Assembly: GCA_048013815.1 (NCBI GenBank)
Contig: CM106586.1
Span: 8,680,001-8,744,000 of the forward strand
Reading direction: 5' to 3'
Origin: Setoptus koraiensis
Taxonomy: Eukaryota; Arthropoda
DNA: 64,000 nucleotides
Shown in pieces: positions 11,433-23,234 of this stretch. A model generated the notes under the pieces. It searched no databases, was not told where the DNA came from, and saw only the letters and a program-made list of their open reading frames with translations. A program made the translations under genes and the position numbers. Numbering within the stretch: position 1 is the stretch's first letter; each line of letters opens with the position of its first letter.

Positions 11433-12562
11433 GTTTGCTGAAAAGTTGAACAATTTGCTGGCCACGAGAAATTCAAAATGCCGGCCAGCGAGCGACCTGG
11501 CCGCGCAAAACTTTGCCAAGTGCGCAAGTTTCTGGCCCGCCGATTAGGCGCTCACCGGACTCGCCGGGCCTGCCGGGCCCGCTGGCCTCACTGGTTTCGC
11601 TGGCCTCGCTGGCGCCCCCAATCGCGCGACTGTCGGCATTTTGGGCTCGCTTGGCAACGTTGCAGCAGCGTCGCAGCGACGTAGAAATGACGCCGAAACA
11701 CCGTTGAAACAATGGGGTCCCGGCGGCGAGCGAGCCCGACCGAGCAAGAACAAGGCGGCCGAGTTACCGCACGGGCCCGCGACCGAGCGGCCCACGACCG
11801 AGCCACCGAATGAGCGAGCCCACAAGCGAGCGAGCAAACGAATGAGCGAGCCCACGAGCGACCGAGCCCACGAGCGACCGAGCCAACGAATGAGCGAGCG
11901 CGAACAAACAAAGTCGCGACCTAATTTAGTGATTTTATTGATTCTTTGCGAGATAATTTGTTGCAGATGTTGTCATTGTTGTAGCGCTTATCTGTGGCCC
12001 CATCTAGCTGCGTCTGTTTGTTTGTGTTTGTCTGGCTTGTCTGCTGCCAAGATATGAATGAATGGATGACGGAACAAGCGGCAATTACACACCAAGTCTG
12101 CGCCGCCAGTCTGTGGCCTTCTCGCTCGCTCGGCGCGTTCTCAGGCGGCGTCGTTCGCGAGTCGCGACTCGCGACCTAGCGACGTTCGCGACTCGCCGCC
12201 TGCGCGCGCCGTGTGCGGCGGTCAGATATGCGCGCTAATAAATAATGCGGCTCCCTTTCATTTCCCGTTGGCGCTCTCGGTCGGTTGGCGCGCGTTGTGG
12301 GCGTTCAGCGCGACGAGATCAACAATCTCGAGTCGGGTATTCGGCGGCGGCGGCGGCGGCGCCAATCTCGAGTCGGATATTCGGCGGCGCGGTCTTTTGT
12401 TCGGTCGGATATTGAGACGGTTGCAAAATAAAAACATTATCACGGTTGTTAATCCGGCGCGATCAATCCGGCGCGCCGCGCCGGGCCGGTCTGCTCGATG
12501 CCGGTGCGCTCCGTCGGTTCGCGCCGGGTTGAGTCGCCGGCGGTCGGATCACCGTGATACTA

Positions 12563-13826
12563 TAGGATGTGCCAAAAGTCGTTAGCTTTATTGAGTAGAA
12601 TATGAAATAACATAACAAAACTCGTCACAAATCGAGATATTCGCCTTCTTTCTCTATCACAAGCTTCAGTCTTTCTCTCAGACTCTCTATGCCGCTTTTA
12701 TAGAAATCCTCAGATTTCGATGAAAAGTAGTCATCTACAGCTGAGGTTGTCTCACTCTCTGTTGCAAAAACTCTGCCTCTCAAGTGAGTTTTCAAATTTT
12801 TAAAAAGATGATAATCACTGGGAGCAATATCTGGGCTGTATGGCGGGTGCTCAAGAAGTTGAAATTTGTGTTTGTTGAAAACTTCGACAACTTTCGCCGC
12901 TGAGTGAATGCGCGCGTTATCTTGAAGAATTATCGGATTCTTCGATAGCAGGCCATGTCTTTTCTTTGGCAGAATGTTTCTCAATTTTTCAATCAGGTTA
13001 GCATAATACACTGCATCCATACCCTTCTTGGAGCTTTGCCTGAAATAATCGACCAAAATTATACCTTTTCTGTCCCAAAACACAGTCGCCATCACCTTCT
13101 TTTTGTTGTCTGGAATACGACTTTGTGTCGGCCTCCCTTCGTGACTAGCTCTCCACTCCCTTCCGCTCTCCCTGGTCTCTGGTGTTGAGTAACATACCCA
13201 GGTCTCATCACATGTGATTAGTCTTGATGAAAGTTCGTCCCACTTCCGGTCCCAAGTTTTCAAAATCTCGCGCGCAACGCGCACTCGATCGAACTTCTGC
13301 GCCGATGACAAGTTTTTGGGTACCCATCTTGCATAGAGTTTCTTCATGTTTAGATAATCATTCGGAATTCTCCTCACTGTTGTGGGTGCTGAAGCAGTGA
13401 CCGCTGCTAATTGTCTGACACTTGTTTTCCTATTGGCTTTTACAAATTTCTCAATTAATGGTTCAATTGTGGCCGAAACAGGGTGCCCCGATCTGGCCCC
13501 ATCTTAGGCACTGAGGTGCCCGGTTTTGAACTTTGCACACCAATTCTTGATTTTTGCAAAGCTGGGCTTTGCATCTCCATGAGTTTTTAGAAAGTAATCA
13601 TCGATTCCTTTAGGTTTTTTTCCACTTTTGAAGTGATCGAGAATGATAATTCGATATTGTGAGGGATCCATTTTTGCGAGAAATCAAATTGTGTGAAAGC
13701 GAGAAGAGAAAGAAAACCCATTTTGAGCCCATCTAACCGCAGCACATAGAATATTGCAACACAGAAGATTGCATAAAATTCGAACAAACTGGAGCAACGG
13801 AAGCTAAAGACTTTTGGCGCACCCTA
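12563..13826 (-). mobile_element. mariner-family DNA transposon, near complete
   Basis: The 1,264-bp element is flanked by TA dinucleotides (12561-12562 and 13827-13828), the target-site duplication of Tc1/mariner elements. Its terminal inverted repeats begin TAGGRTGYGCCAAAAGTC and match at 23 of the first 26 positions. The single internal gene encodes a mariner transposase. Length, termini and target duplication all agree with a full-length insertion into the receptor intron. The imperfect termini and one in-frame stop suggest an old, inactive copy, although one broken copy can still be mobilised in trans by intact relatives. Confidence 0.95.
12625..13671 (-). pseudogene. mariner transposase, one in-frame stop
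   Basis: Reading from the ATG at 13671-13669 to TGA at 12627-12625 gives a 348-residue frame, the usual mariner length. The N-terminal helix-turn-helix region is followed by the WVPKNLS motif. The catalytic acidic residues lie in CDETW, LQDNARIHS and YSPDIAPSDYHLF, spaced D-95-D-34-D. D34D is the mariner signature. One codon, TAA at 13506-13504, interrupts the frame after FKTGHLSA, where relatives have the linker before RSGHP. The rest of the frame, about 292 codons including the whole catalytic domain, is open. The enzyme would act on the element's own inverted repeats. Confidence 0.93.
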
Positions 13827-15380
13827 TATCACGTGTGTGTGCATGTGGCCCGACGCAGCCGTAAATAGCGCATATTATCGCGGCAATACGAGCCGATATT
13901 GGCCCTCTATTTATCCGCACAGCCAGATCGTGTCTATATATATCATGTATTTATGTATCATGTATTTATATATCATGTATATATATATATACATCATGCA
14001 GATAGCGCACCGTCTATGTGTAATTAGCCGGGGATTAGACTCGTTTTATTTGCAAGCGGCAGGCTTGGCGCCGGCATAAATCCGTGCCGTGCCATTGTGC
14101 TTATTGGCCGGCCTCCGTCGGGCACAATTGTAATCCCGGCAATATGCTCGCCGAGCAGTTCGCCGATCCGCTCGCAACAAGCGCCGGCCGATCCGCTCGC
14201 GACGAGCGCCGATATCCGCACAGGCGAGCGATATCCGCACAGGCGAGCGATATATCGCGGTACACAGCGGCGAGCGTGCGATATCATATTATTATATATT
14301 GTTATATTATATTATACCGTGTTATATTGTATTATGCTCCGACAGCGGCGAGCGGCCGCAACTGTTTTATGGCGCCCGGCCGTCAGCTGACAGGGCAGCT
14401 CTCTCAACCGACGGGGGCGCTAAATGATGATGATGATGACGGCCGATCATGATTACTGTTTATTATTACGCAACAACACTTCTCGGTTTGGCTCGCACTT
14501 TACTGTTCTCACTGTTTGTTTGTTGGCGCTCTCGCTCGCTCGCGGGGATATTACTTACAACTGCGCACCGTGCGACTAGCTACTGCTGGCTAGCGAGCTA
14601 CTTTCGGCTGGCGAGATACTTTCCGTCGGCCCATTCACTCATTCATTTGTGGGCCCCTCTCTGCCTGTGTGTGCCGTCTGAGCAGGCACGGGCACCGTTA
14701 CTCCGAACACACTCGTGCCAGTCGAGATATCAGCCAGATACAATCGCATTTGCTGTGGGCCAATAATAGACTGTGCGTTGCACACAGTTATTCACTTAGC
14801 TCGCTGTTTGCCTGGCCGAACAGCCAAATGATGTATTTGGCAGCTGGCCCGAGCTCCGTCTGGCGGAGCCAAGCACCCGCCGGAGAGGGAGCCAAGCGCC
14901 GGCCGCAGACGGAGCCAAGCGGGCTGCCAGAGACCGGGCCGGCGGACGGCCAAGTGAGCACCCGATTGGGAGACAGAGCGAGCGGGAGACAGAGCGAGCG
15001 CCCGAGTGGGAGACAGAGCGGGAGACAGGATGGGAGACAAAGTGAAAATAGATCCGGATCATGTTCCACCTCCATGTGTGCCTGTGCGGAGGCCCAGATA
15101 AGATAGCGCGCATACTTGGACAGCATGCAGCGGATATACGCTGGATGTGCGCTGGATATATGGTGCATTTGTGGCGCATGTGGCCCCCCCGAATCGCGCC
15201 ACCACCAGCATCCAACGGCCGACAGAGGAAACAAAATAGATTATGCAGTAAGTGTATATATAACTGCGAGTGTCACTCTGCACTCGGCGCCTCTCTCGGC
15301 GACCATGTCGATATGTCGCAATGTGCCGCTATGTGCCGCTATGTCTCCATCGGCTCTGTCTAATCTATTACTCTCTGTTT

Positions 15381-15419
15381 AGTTGTTGTTGTTGTTGTTG
15401 TTGTTGCTGTTGTTGTTGT

Positions 15420-15451
<32 letters not shown>

Positions 15452-15515
15452 TTGTTGCTGTTGCTGTTGCTGTTGCTGCTGCCGCTGTTGCTGTTGCTGT
15501 TGTCGCTGTCCGTGG
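15381..15515. repeat. TTG/CTG trinucleotide microsatellite
   Basis: About 130 bp of gttgtt units interspersed with gctgtt units. It gives poly-Leu, poly-Cys or antisense poly-Gln open frames that I treat as artefacts. Confidence 0.95.
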
Positions 15516-15984
15516 TGGTAGCGCCAACAACAACAGCTTGTCATCGTCGCCGGCCAGACGAATGATAGATGAATTATATCTGCTCTGCTATATGTATTGC
15601 TGCGTCTGGCCAATTGTTGTCGCGCGCGCGCCGAGACCATGATACACTCCGCTGGCCACTCCGATCGGCCCGTCCGATCGGCCCCGTCCGCCGTCGGGTT
15701 TGCGCCGAGCCGCGCGCGGGCTGCACTGTGTCATCCCGACACACAATGCACATCTGGACTTGGCTAGCTTGACTTGTTGTCGCCACTGGCCGGCGCACCG
15801 TTTAACCGCTTGGCGCTAGCCAGCTGCCCAGCGGCCACTTGCCGGCGGACTGGGCCGCTTTCGCGGGGGCGCGCAGCCCGGCAGCCACGGCCGGCTGAGT
15901 GGCCCCGGCGAGAGATTATGATACACACTTACTAGTTATTATTGCTATTATTCGCGCCAGCGTCAAATGGCCACTATCAGGCTG

Positions 15985-16095
15985 TTTGGCTGTTTGGCTA
16001 TCTGGCTATCCGGCTATCCGACTATCCGACTATCCGACTATCCGACTATCCGACTATCCGACTGTCCGACTATCCGACTATCCGACTATTTGGCT
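15985..16095. repeat. 8-bp tandem array ctatccga
   Basis: About ten near-perfect copies of ctatccga at 16014-16090, preceded by diverged copies (ctatctgg, ctatccgg) that show the array growing from one side. Confidence 0.85.
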
Positions 16096-16530
16096 GTGAA
16101 GCGGCGCCGGCGCCAGCAGCGGCTATTAATTTCTGGCCTGCCATTTTCGCCATATCCTTGCCTCATTGATATCGCGCCCCGAGTCGCCCCACTGAGAGCA
16201 GTTCGCCTCGCTGATACCAATAGGCCGAGAGCGGCTCGCCGAGACCAACTCAGCGAGACCAACTGAGCAAGACCAACGCCGGCCAACACTAATAATGGCT
16301 GCCAGGCCAACAATGGCCGGCCATTATTACACGGAAGTTATGCATTCCGCCACTGCAAGCCAAGACGAAACGGACTGAAATGAAACCACGAGATGAGATG
16401 ATATGATATGATATGACACACACACACAGGCCGTGGGGCCCGTTTCTCTGACCCAATAACCAGTCTGTCGCTGGCCCCAAATGAACGCCAGCGACATGTA
16501 TCATCGGCATTATCATATTATGCGCTCTTT

Positions 16531-16610
16531 GTGTATCTTTGCACATCTTTGCACATCTTTGCACATCTTTGCACATCTTTGCACATCTTTGCACATCTTT
16601 GCACATCGTT
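16531..16610. repeat. 10-bp tandem array gcacatcttt
   Basis: Six identical consecutive copies at 16541-16600 with one variant copy on each side. The perfect homogeneity suggests a recent expansion. Confidence 0.92.
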
Positions 16611-19214
16611 ATACGTCGCCTCACATCGCCTTATATCGCTCGCTGCGGGCCCCACAGTACGCAGTCGTCTGCCGCGCTTGGCCCCAAAGAAGAAGCTAAT
16701 TTGTTGTTGACACTTTGGGGCCCCAAATTAGTTGCTGGCCTGGCGGCCCAGCGCGCAGTTTAATCCAGTGCGCTCTTTGTGCGCGCCTGATCCGGTGTGA
16801 ATGGCCTAATTATTGTGCCGTTGATCTATTGTTGCCGTTGTCTCTCGGCTGCATAATCAATACCAATCACTTGCGTTCGCGCGCCCCCTCTCAACAACGC
16901 GCCTTAAGAACGCGCCCTAAGAACGCGTCTCGGCAAAGGGGCCGCGGCCCCGCCCACGTGCACGCAACCCAGATATGACATACCAGCGCATATTGCTGAC
17001 ACAGATTGCAGCGCGTTGTTGCGTTATTTTGTGGGAACCTCCCACAGAATCGCCACAGACTCCCAAAGAATCACTCCCGCGCTGGAAGTGGCTCCCGCGC
17101 GGGCAGACAAAAGCGCCGGCTTCCGGCAATCAGCCGAGCGGCTGTGACGGGTCGCTTGTCGGCGCTGCAGCCGGCCCGGCCGAGTCAGCCGAGTCGGCCC
17201 AATCAATTTATCTGAAAACGGGCCGGTGTGTTGATTTCGCAACAGCGCCGGCGACACCGACGGCGCGGGCAGCGCGCGCGGCACGAGACGAGCCGGGATT
17301 TGGCGCCCGGGCGGCCCCGGTTTATTATTGGAGCGTCACGTCCCGCAACAACTGTTATTAGTGGCCGGTGAGCTCACCTAACGCAAGTGCCGAGCGGGGG
17401 AGTTTGTTGGTTTGTGTTTGTATGTTTGTTTGGTGTTTGTAAAGACATAAAAAGATTTAGGGCCAACAAGAATGTTTTAGGCAAAGCATGACCGAGAAAC
17501 AAACGCACTGGCACGGGCCGTCGGGTCACGTACCGAGCGGGCAGCGCTGAAATAGAGACAACGCGGACGAGCGAAGCGAACAAGCAGCGAAAGAGGCGCG
17601 AAGAATTTCGCGCACCCACTAAAGAATTCGCGCCAGTAATAATTCCGGCGGCAATTACTGACCCGCCGATAGCTGGTCACCGTTGGGTCATGCCGGCATT
17701 ACACGCACTAACTGCAGTTGGGCGCCCCTTCCTGTGCGCGCGCGTGTACCCGACAAGTGAGTCGCGAACGGCGGCGGCTTCTTTTCGGCCGTCTCGGGCT
17801 GCGCGTTGCCGCCGCTCACTTAAAAAGCGATGATGATGATGAGCGGAAAAAGCCAGTCAGTGTGAGTTTCGAAGCCATTTGCTCGGAATGATTTACGACC
17901 AAACAACCGGCGCGCCGCGGTGTCTAGTTACCCCGTACCTTGGCCGGTGCCGCCGCCGGGCCCCATTTGGGTCCCGCACGGCTCCCCCGTCCAGGCTGGC
18001 CCTACTGGGAGGCCGCGAGTGGCAAGTGTTGCCAGTGTTTCGGCCGGTTTGGGCCGGCTCGCGCCAGTTTGGGCCGGCTCGCGCCAGTGTGCACTGGGGC
18101 GCCGTGTCCGGCGAAATCGCTCCGTCGGTGCATTGTTCTTGCCGTTGGCCGACAACATTATCGACGTGCATCGGTGGTTGAAACTAATTCGAGCTGAGCT
18201 GCCAGCGCGAGATAATCAACACTGCACGACCGGCGCAGGTAACCAGCGACTCGCGCTCGCATTATTCGCTCATTTGGCTCCATTCGCCCTCCATTAGCTC
18301 GCTGTCTGGCGGGCCGGATAATATCCACAGTGCGTACATACTGGACATGGACACTCGTTGTGTGCCGTGCCGGTAACGGTGCGCGTGCGGCGCGCACGCG
18401 GTGTCCGGCGGCCGCTCGTCCGAGCGGCCAACCGGCGATCCGGCGATCAACGGGCGCGCGCGCGCGTGCCATTGTATGCGACGCGCAACGACCGGCAACG
18501 AGTGAGGCGCTGCATTATTATTGGCGCCAGTTCGTTATACAAGTTGGGCGCATTAATCACTTGCCGTTGCGACCCGAACCCTAATGAATCTTCGTCTTGT
18601 CTCGCCGGACAGAAGAAAAAGCAAGGCGAGCTAGAGGGAGCCGGAGGGAGCGAGCGAACGACGTGGGGCCTACGTTCGCCGGCCCGCCGATGGCACTGGC
18701 CGGCCCGACAATGGCACTGGCCGGCCTGTGTCGCCCATGGAGATTAGGCGCGATTCAGCGCGCCCAAGCAACGAATAACGACCGCCTGATTGACAACAAT
18801 CATTTCCAGCCGACGCTCGGCAGCCAACAATGACGAGCGGCGCCCCGACGATGTCGCGCCCTCGTTGCAGCATGATTGACCACTGACTCGCGGGCCGGCA
18901 TGCCGAAAAGTCGGCTCCGTCGGTCGCCGCTCGCCATTCGAATCACCGCAGTTCGAATCATAGCAATACGAATCGTCGCAATCATCTCATCGCCGATTGT
19001 GTTCACTGGGCGCGGTGTACAGGTATTTCGGGCGACAACACAGCAGAGGCTGCACAAATTGAATTGGCCAAGGTCGCGATCACCACTTGACGGCCGCGAG
19101 TAGCTGTCGCCCGTGAGAGAATTCACTTTCGGACAAAAATGTGACAGCAGCAACGCCAGCGGCCACATTTGGAAACTCGTGCACCGAAAAAACTCTCGAA
19201 AAAACTGCCCCTAG

Positions 19215-19245
19215 AATAAAAGAAATCGCTTCGATTTCTTTTATT
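19215..19245. repeat. perfect hairpin, 14-bp arms, 3-nt loop
   Basis: aataaaagaaatcg at 19215-19228, loop ctt, exact reverse complement at 19232-19245, followed by a T-run. The T-run gives it the look of an RNA stem with an oligo-T tail, but no promoter elements are recognisable. Confidence 0.85.
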
Positions 19246-20600
19246 TTTTCCAACAAATTTGTCCGATGCGAGCGATTGGCGAGCTGTCGACAGGGCCGGC
19301 CGCAATGCTAAACTTCTTTGCGGTCGCTGGTGGCGCCGCTCGAGTGGAGACCACTTTTTATAAATGTTAATGTTGTTTTCGGCAACAATGAAAATCGCAT
19401 CGCCGGCCATCGCACGAGCCCGAAAACTGGCGAGCAGCGAAAATTTCCCCACGGCCCACAGGAAATCTTGTCGGTATTCCAGCGCGGACAGCGTCTTTTG
19501 TGTATATATCTATTTTTGTTTTTCGTTTCCACCAATAAATTGTGTGGCCCCGTAGTGGGTGTACATGCACATTGTTACAAGCTCTTGGCGTGCCGCTATA
19601 ACCTCTGTTCTTTTATGATTCTTGACTCCGAATTCGGATTCGAATGGGCGAGATGCCGACACAAAAGCCGGCAGCGGCGAAAGAATTCGATGCCGAGACA
19701 CGAGAATAGATTCGTTTATTAATCGATTGCAGACGGGCCCATTGATAATACAAACACGTATATGTTTGCATCTGGCAAGTTTTCGTCCGAGTCGCCGAGT
19801 GTCGCGGCTCCACAAAACAGTGGACAGTTAATTTTTCAGCGCAACACACAAGTGACGAATGACGGGTGCAAAGTGCACCGATTTGTCTTGATCTCTGGCA
19901 GTGTCGCCTAAGCGATGGGGCCGGCAAGATAGTGGAGCTGGTTGCAGGCAAACAGTGGAAAGAATGTTCGCGAATAGCCCAAAGAATCACAAGAGTCTCA
20001 GAAAAGCCAACTGAAGTTAGTTTTAAACAATCAAACTTATTTCCTGTCTTGTCGCGCGCATTGCTCAGGGCGGTCATTATAGTTATATAAGGCGCGCGCG
20101 ACAGCGAGTTTTATAAGATGCGAAACCCTTTTATCGGCGTCATCTGGCCCGCTGGCGCATCACGAAAATCGTCGAAAAGTCGTCTCGAGTGGCGACAAGT
20201 CCGGGCAGCGAAATTCTCAGAATTCAAGCTGCATAACACAGCATGCCAGCGGAATAGTGGAAATGGCGCAAACGAGCCATGATCAATCCGATTCATCCGG
20301 CTTGCTTGCGGTTACTTGCACTGCACAACAGATTGAGCTTGATAAATTAAACTGAATTGAACTTGTCACTCCATGACTCGTCGCCGGGCCCGGCCAGCCA
20401 AACTCAACGTGTACGCTGGCCCCAGCGGCAGCCTCTCGATTTGAGAGTCTCGAAGTCCGGCGGGTCGCTTGCACTCGAATTCGAGGGCTCTCTCTCTCTC
20501 TCTCTATCTGGCTGTTTGCAATGCGATGACGCCGACGACGAGCTGATTGCCTTGAGCTGTCCAAGACAACAACAGACTCTGTTGAACAGAGCGACCATGG

Positions 20601-20673
20601 TGAGATGAGATGATGCGGCGACAACCGGCATGGCTCAGCAATGCGATGCTCGTTGTCGCATCATCTCATCTCA
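20601..20673 (+). ncRNA. candidate pre-miRNA-like hairpin
   Basis: The left arm 20601-20625 (tgagatgagatgatgcg, a 3-nt bulge, then acaac) pairs with the right arm 20652-20673 (gttgtcgcatcatctcatct...). The terminal loop is 26 nt. A roughly 22-bp stem with one small bulge and a moderate loop fits pre-miRNA geometry, and the left arm starts with U. I recognise no known miRNA seed. The simple gatgag composition makes chance or template-switch origin quite possible. Confidence 0.25.
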
Positions 20674-20983
20674 TTTGATGCAATCTCGCCTCTTCGATGA
20701 TTTGATGGCAAGGCGCGATGCGATCAAAAGTGATGAAATGCAGTGTACGATTTCGTGTCGCTCAAACGTTGCACCAATCGGGCCCCCCTCTGTCGCTATT
20801 TTCACGCACCAGCCCGCCAGATCGAGCGAGCGCACAGAGGGCCCCGAGCTAGGCAATGAAACATGTCAACATGAGAGGGCTCAATCTTGGCGCCTATCGG
20901 CGCCCATTATTGCCACTGGCGACCGGGGGCCGACGGGGCCGAGGCCGGGCTCGCCACCGGCGGCTACTCGACTGCCTGAGTCT

Positions 20984-21081
20984 AGCTGCTGGCTACCGGG
21001 GCTCGGCTGCTGGCTACTGGGGCCCGGCTGCTGGCTACTGGGGCCCGGCTGCTGGCTACTGGGGCCCGGCTACCGTAGCCC
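20984..21081. repeat. 21-bp tandem repeat
   Basis: Four copies of ggctgctggctactggggccc, the first and last diverged. Confidence 0.85.
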
Positions 21082-22636
21082 GGCAGTTTACAAGTGTCAT
21101 AATGGTGGCCAATGGAGTAGGCGAATGGAGTCGCCTGGGCGCTCTGGAAAGTCTCACATTGATAGTGGCACTGTGAGAGTTTCGCAGAATGTGACATCAT
21201 CGCTAGCGATGGTGAATATTAACTGGGGCCCGGCTCGAGTTTATGTTCACCATCGCCAATTGACTTTTTGCCTTGCAGCGCCAACTTGCGGGGTCAAGTT
21301 ATTGAGCCAAGCGGGGCCCGTCGCAAGCTAACAACTGGGTTGCATCGGGCCCCATATCACTACACGGCTCTACGGATATCTCTATATACGGCAAAGCTGG
21401 GCATAACAAAGCGGCCCGAAAAGAATTAATTAGGAATTCGAATCACACAACAAAACAACATGAGGGCGCCGTCACTAGTTAGCTGGTTGCGAATGAGCCA
21501 ATGAGTAGCTGCTTAGCAGTGCGGCGGCCAATTTGCGCGCGCCAGAATTTTATAGCAGCTCATTTCTGGCCGCTATCTGCTCTCTTCATCATCGCTCAAC
21601 TCAATATTAATCTCTCTCGCTTAGTTATTACCGGCTTGAAATTTAGACCGCTTAATATACCGCTCGCCATACATCCGCCCTGCGCTATACATAGCTCAAA
21701 ATAGCGCTATTAGCGAGTATATATAGTAGCGGAAATGTCCAAAGTGGTCTCAATGACGCAATGCAAGTCTAGAACATTCGCTGGCGGACTTTCGGACGTT
21801 GTGTGGAAATGACTAGAATGTTTCATGCGTTCTTGTTGCAGCTGATTGCGGCGTAATTTGCATTTGTCGATATCGTTGTCGTGCATGTCAAATGTGACCA
21901 ATCTTCCAGAGCGAGAGAGAGAGAGCAGAGAGGTTTCTGAAAGAAGATGCAAGCGGATTCTCAGAAAAAAGCGCCGCTCAATTTGAATCGCTCTGTTCGG
22001 TTCTGTTCGGTTCGTTTCGTCTGGCATCCTCGGCATTTGACAGAAACGAAATTTTGTCGCCGCTTCACTGGCCCGCCGACAGGACACAAATGAGCCAGGC
22101 CAAATTTTGCCGCTGTGCTGCCCCCCCCCCCTTCGCCAAGATTCAAGCCGGTGCGTGTCGGACCAGCCACTAATTGTAGCCACTAGCGGAATGCGCGCAA
22201 TCTCAGTCGGGCCGTCATTTGTCTGGGCGCCCGATGCGTCTTGTCATTTATCATTTTGGCGACTCTTTCTTCGCGCGGTACAGCGAAACCGAACCGGCGA
22301 CTGTCAAACTCTTTCACTCACACTGTAAGCCGCCGCCGCATCGATTTGTGTGCCGCTGCTCGAAATAAAACCGAAAATAAACACACTCAATTTCACCTTG
22401 TTAAGCTCCATGTAACTATATGTAACTAAGCCAACCAATATGTAGCCAGTTTTCGGACACACACTGGCAAGCTCGCTAGACCGTCAGAGGTTGCTTGGAT
22501 GGACGGACACTGTATACATAATATATGTGTGAGTGTGTGTGTGTGTGCGGATAATATACATAATAGACATGGCTACAACTAGTAGTTATTGCGTCATGAT
22601 TGCCATGATCTTTAAAGTGCGCCTCCTCGTCGCTTA

Positions 22637-22686
22637 TCTCCTCGGTATACAGTAGCTCGGTATACAGTAGTCGTATACCGAGGAGA
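22637..22686. repeat. perfect hairpin, 14-bp arms, 22-nt loop
   Basis: tctcctcggtatac at 22637-22650 pairs with 22673-22686. The loop contains a second copy of ctcggtatacagtag, so direct and inverted copies of the same word coexist. Confidence 0.85.
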
Positions 22687-23123
22687 CTGACTGTGGTGTG
22701 CAGTGTTTGAGTGATTGATGATGCAATGTAAATAAGGTTGCCCAAACATAAACACACAAACAAACAAACAAACATATTTTATCCGCTGTCTGACTGACTG
22801 ACTGACTGTTGTTGTTGTTGTTGTTGCTCTGACAGATACTTTAACCAACACATAATTTGCACACGGTGCGTTGGAGTGGCGGCAGCGGCGGCAGAGATTT
22901 GTTGTGTGGCGGCGGGGATTCGTGCGCAAGAAAAAGATTTTTGAAAAAGGATTTGCGAAAAACGACGACTCGTGAAAAAGATCCGTGAAAAAGATCCGTG
23001 AAAAAGATTCGCGAATAGAGATTTTCAGTGTGGAGCCGGGAGAAGGCCGAAGATTATTGTCACATTGATCAGCCCGGGCGTCGTGTGTGTTTGTCGTGGC
23101 AACGTCTTGCCAAACGCTCACAG

Positions 23124-23234
23124 ATGAAGACGTTGCGTTTTGTTTGCCTACTTTTATTCCTGTTCGGTGTGTTTGAGTCGAAACTTTTGAGTACCAGAGA
23201 GCGATATGCAAAATATACAACAATATTGTTGTAA
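23124..23234 (+). CDS. candidate short secreted peptide or first exon (weak)
   Basis: The ATG at 23124 opens a 36-codon frame whose first 19 residues (MKTLRFVCLLLFLFGVFES) look like a textbook signal peptide, with Lys and Arg before a Leu/Phe core. The remainder is 17 residues with dibasic-like RER but no amidation motif. The Kozak context is weak. The frame lies in the receptor intron on the same strand. It could be a chance frame, a micropeptide, or the first exon of a secreted-peptide gene whose later exons I did not find. A gtgtgt donor lies within the frame. Confidence 0.2.
   Translation: MKTLRFVCLLLFLFGVFESKLLSTRERYAKYTTILL

Noticed and set aside
15368-15640. Antisense poly-Gln frame
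   Set aside because: It comes from the TTG/CTG repeat at 15381-15515 with random sequence on both sides.
16531-16610. CRISPR-like regular repeat
   Set aside because: The units are directly adjacent with no spacers, and the genome is eukaryotic.
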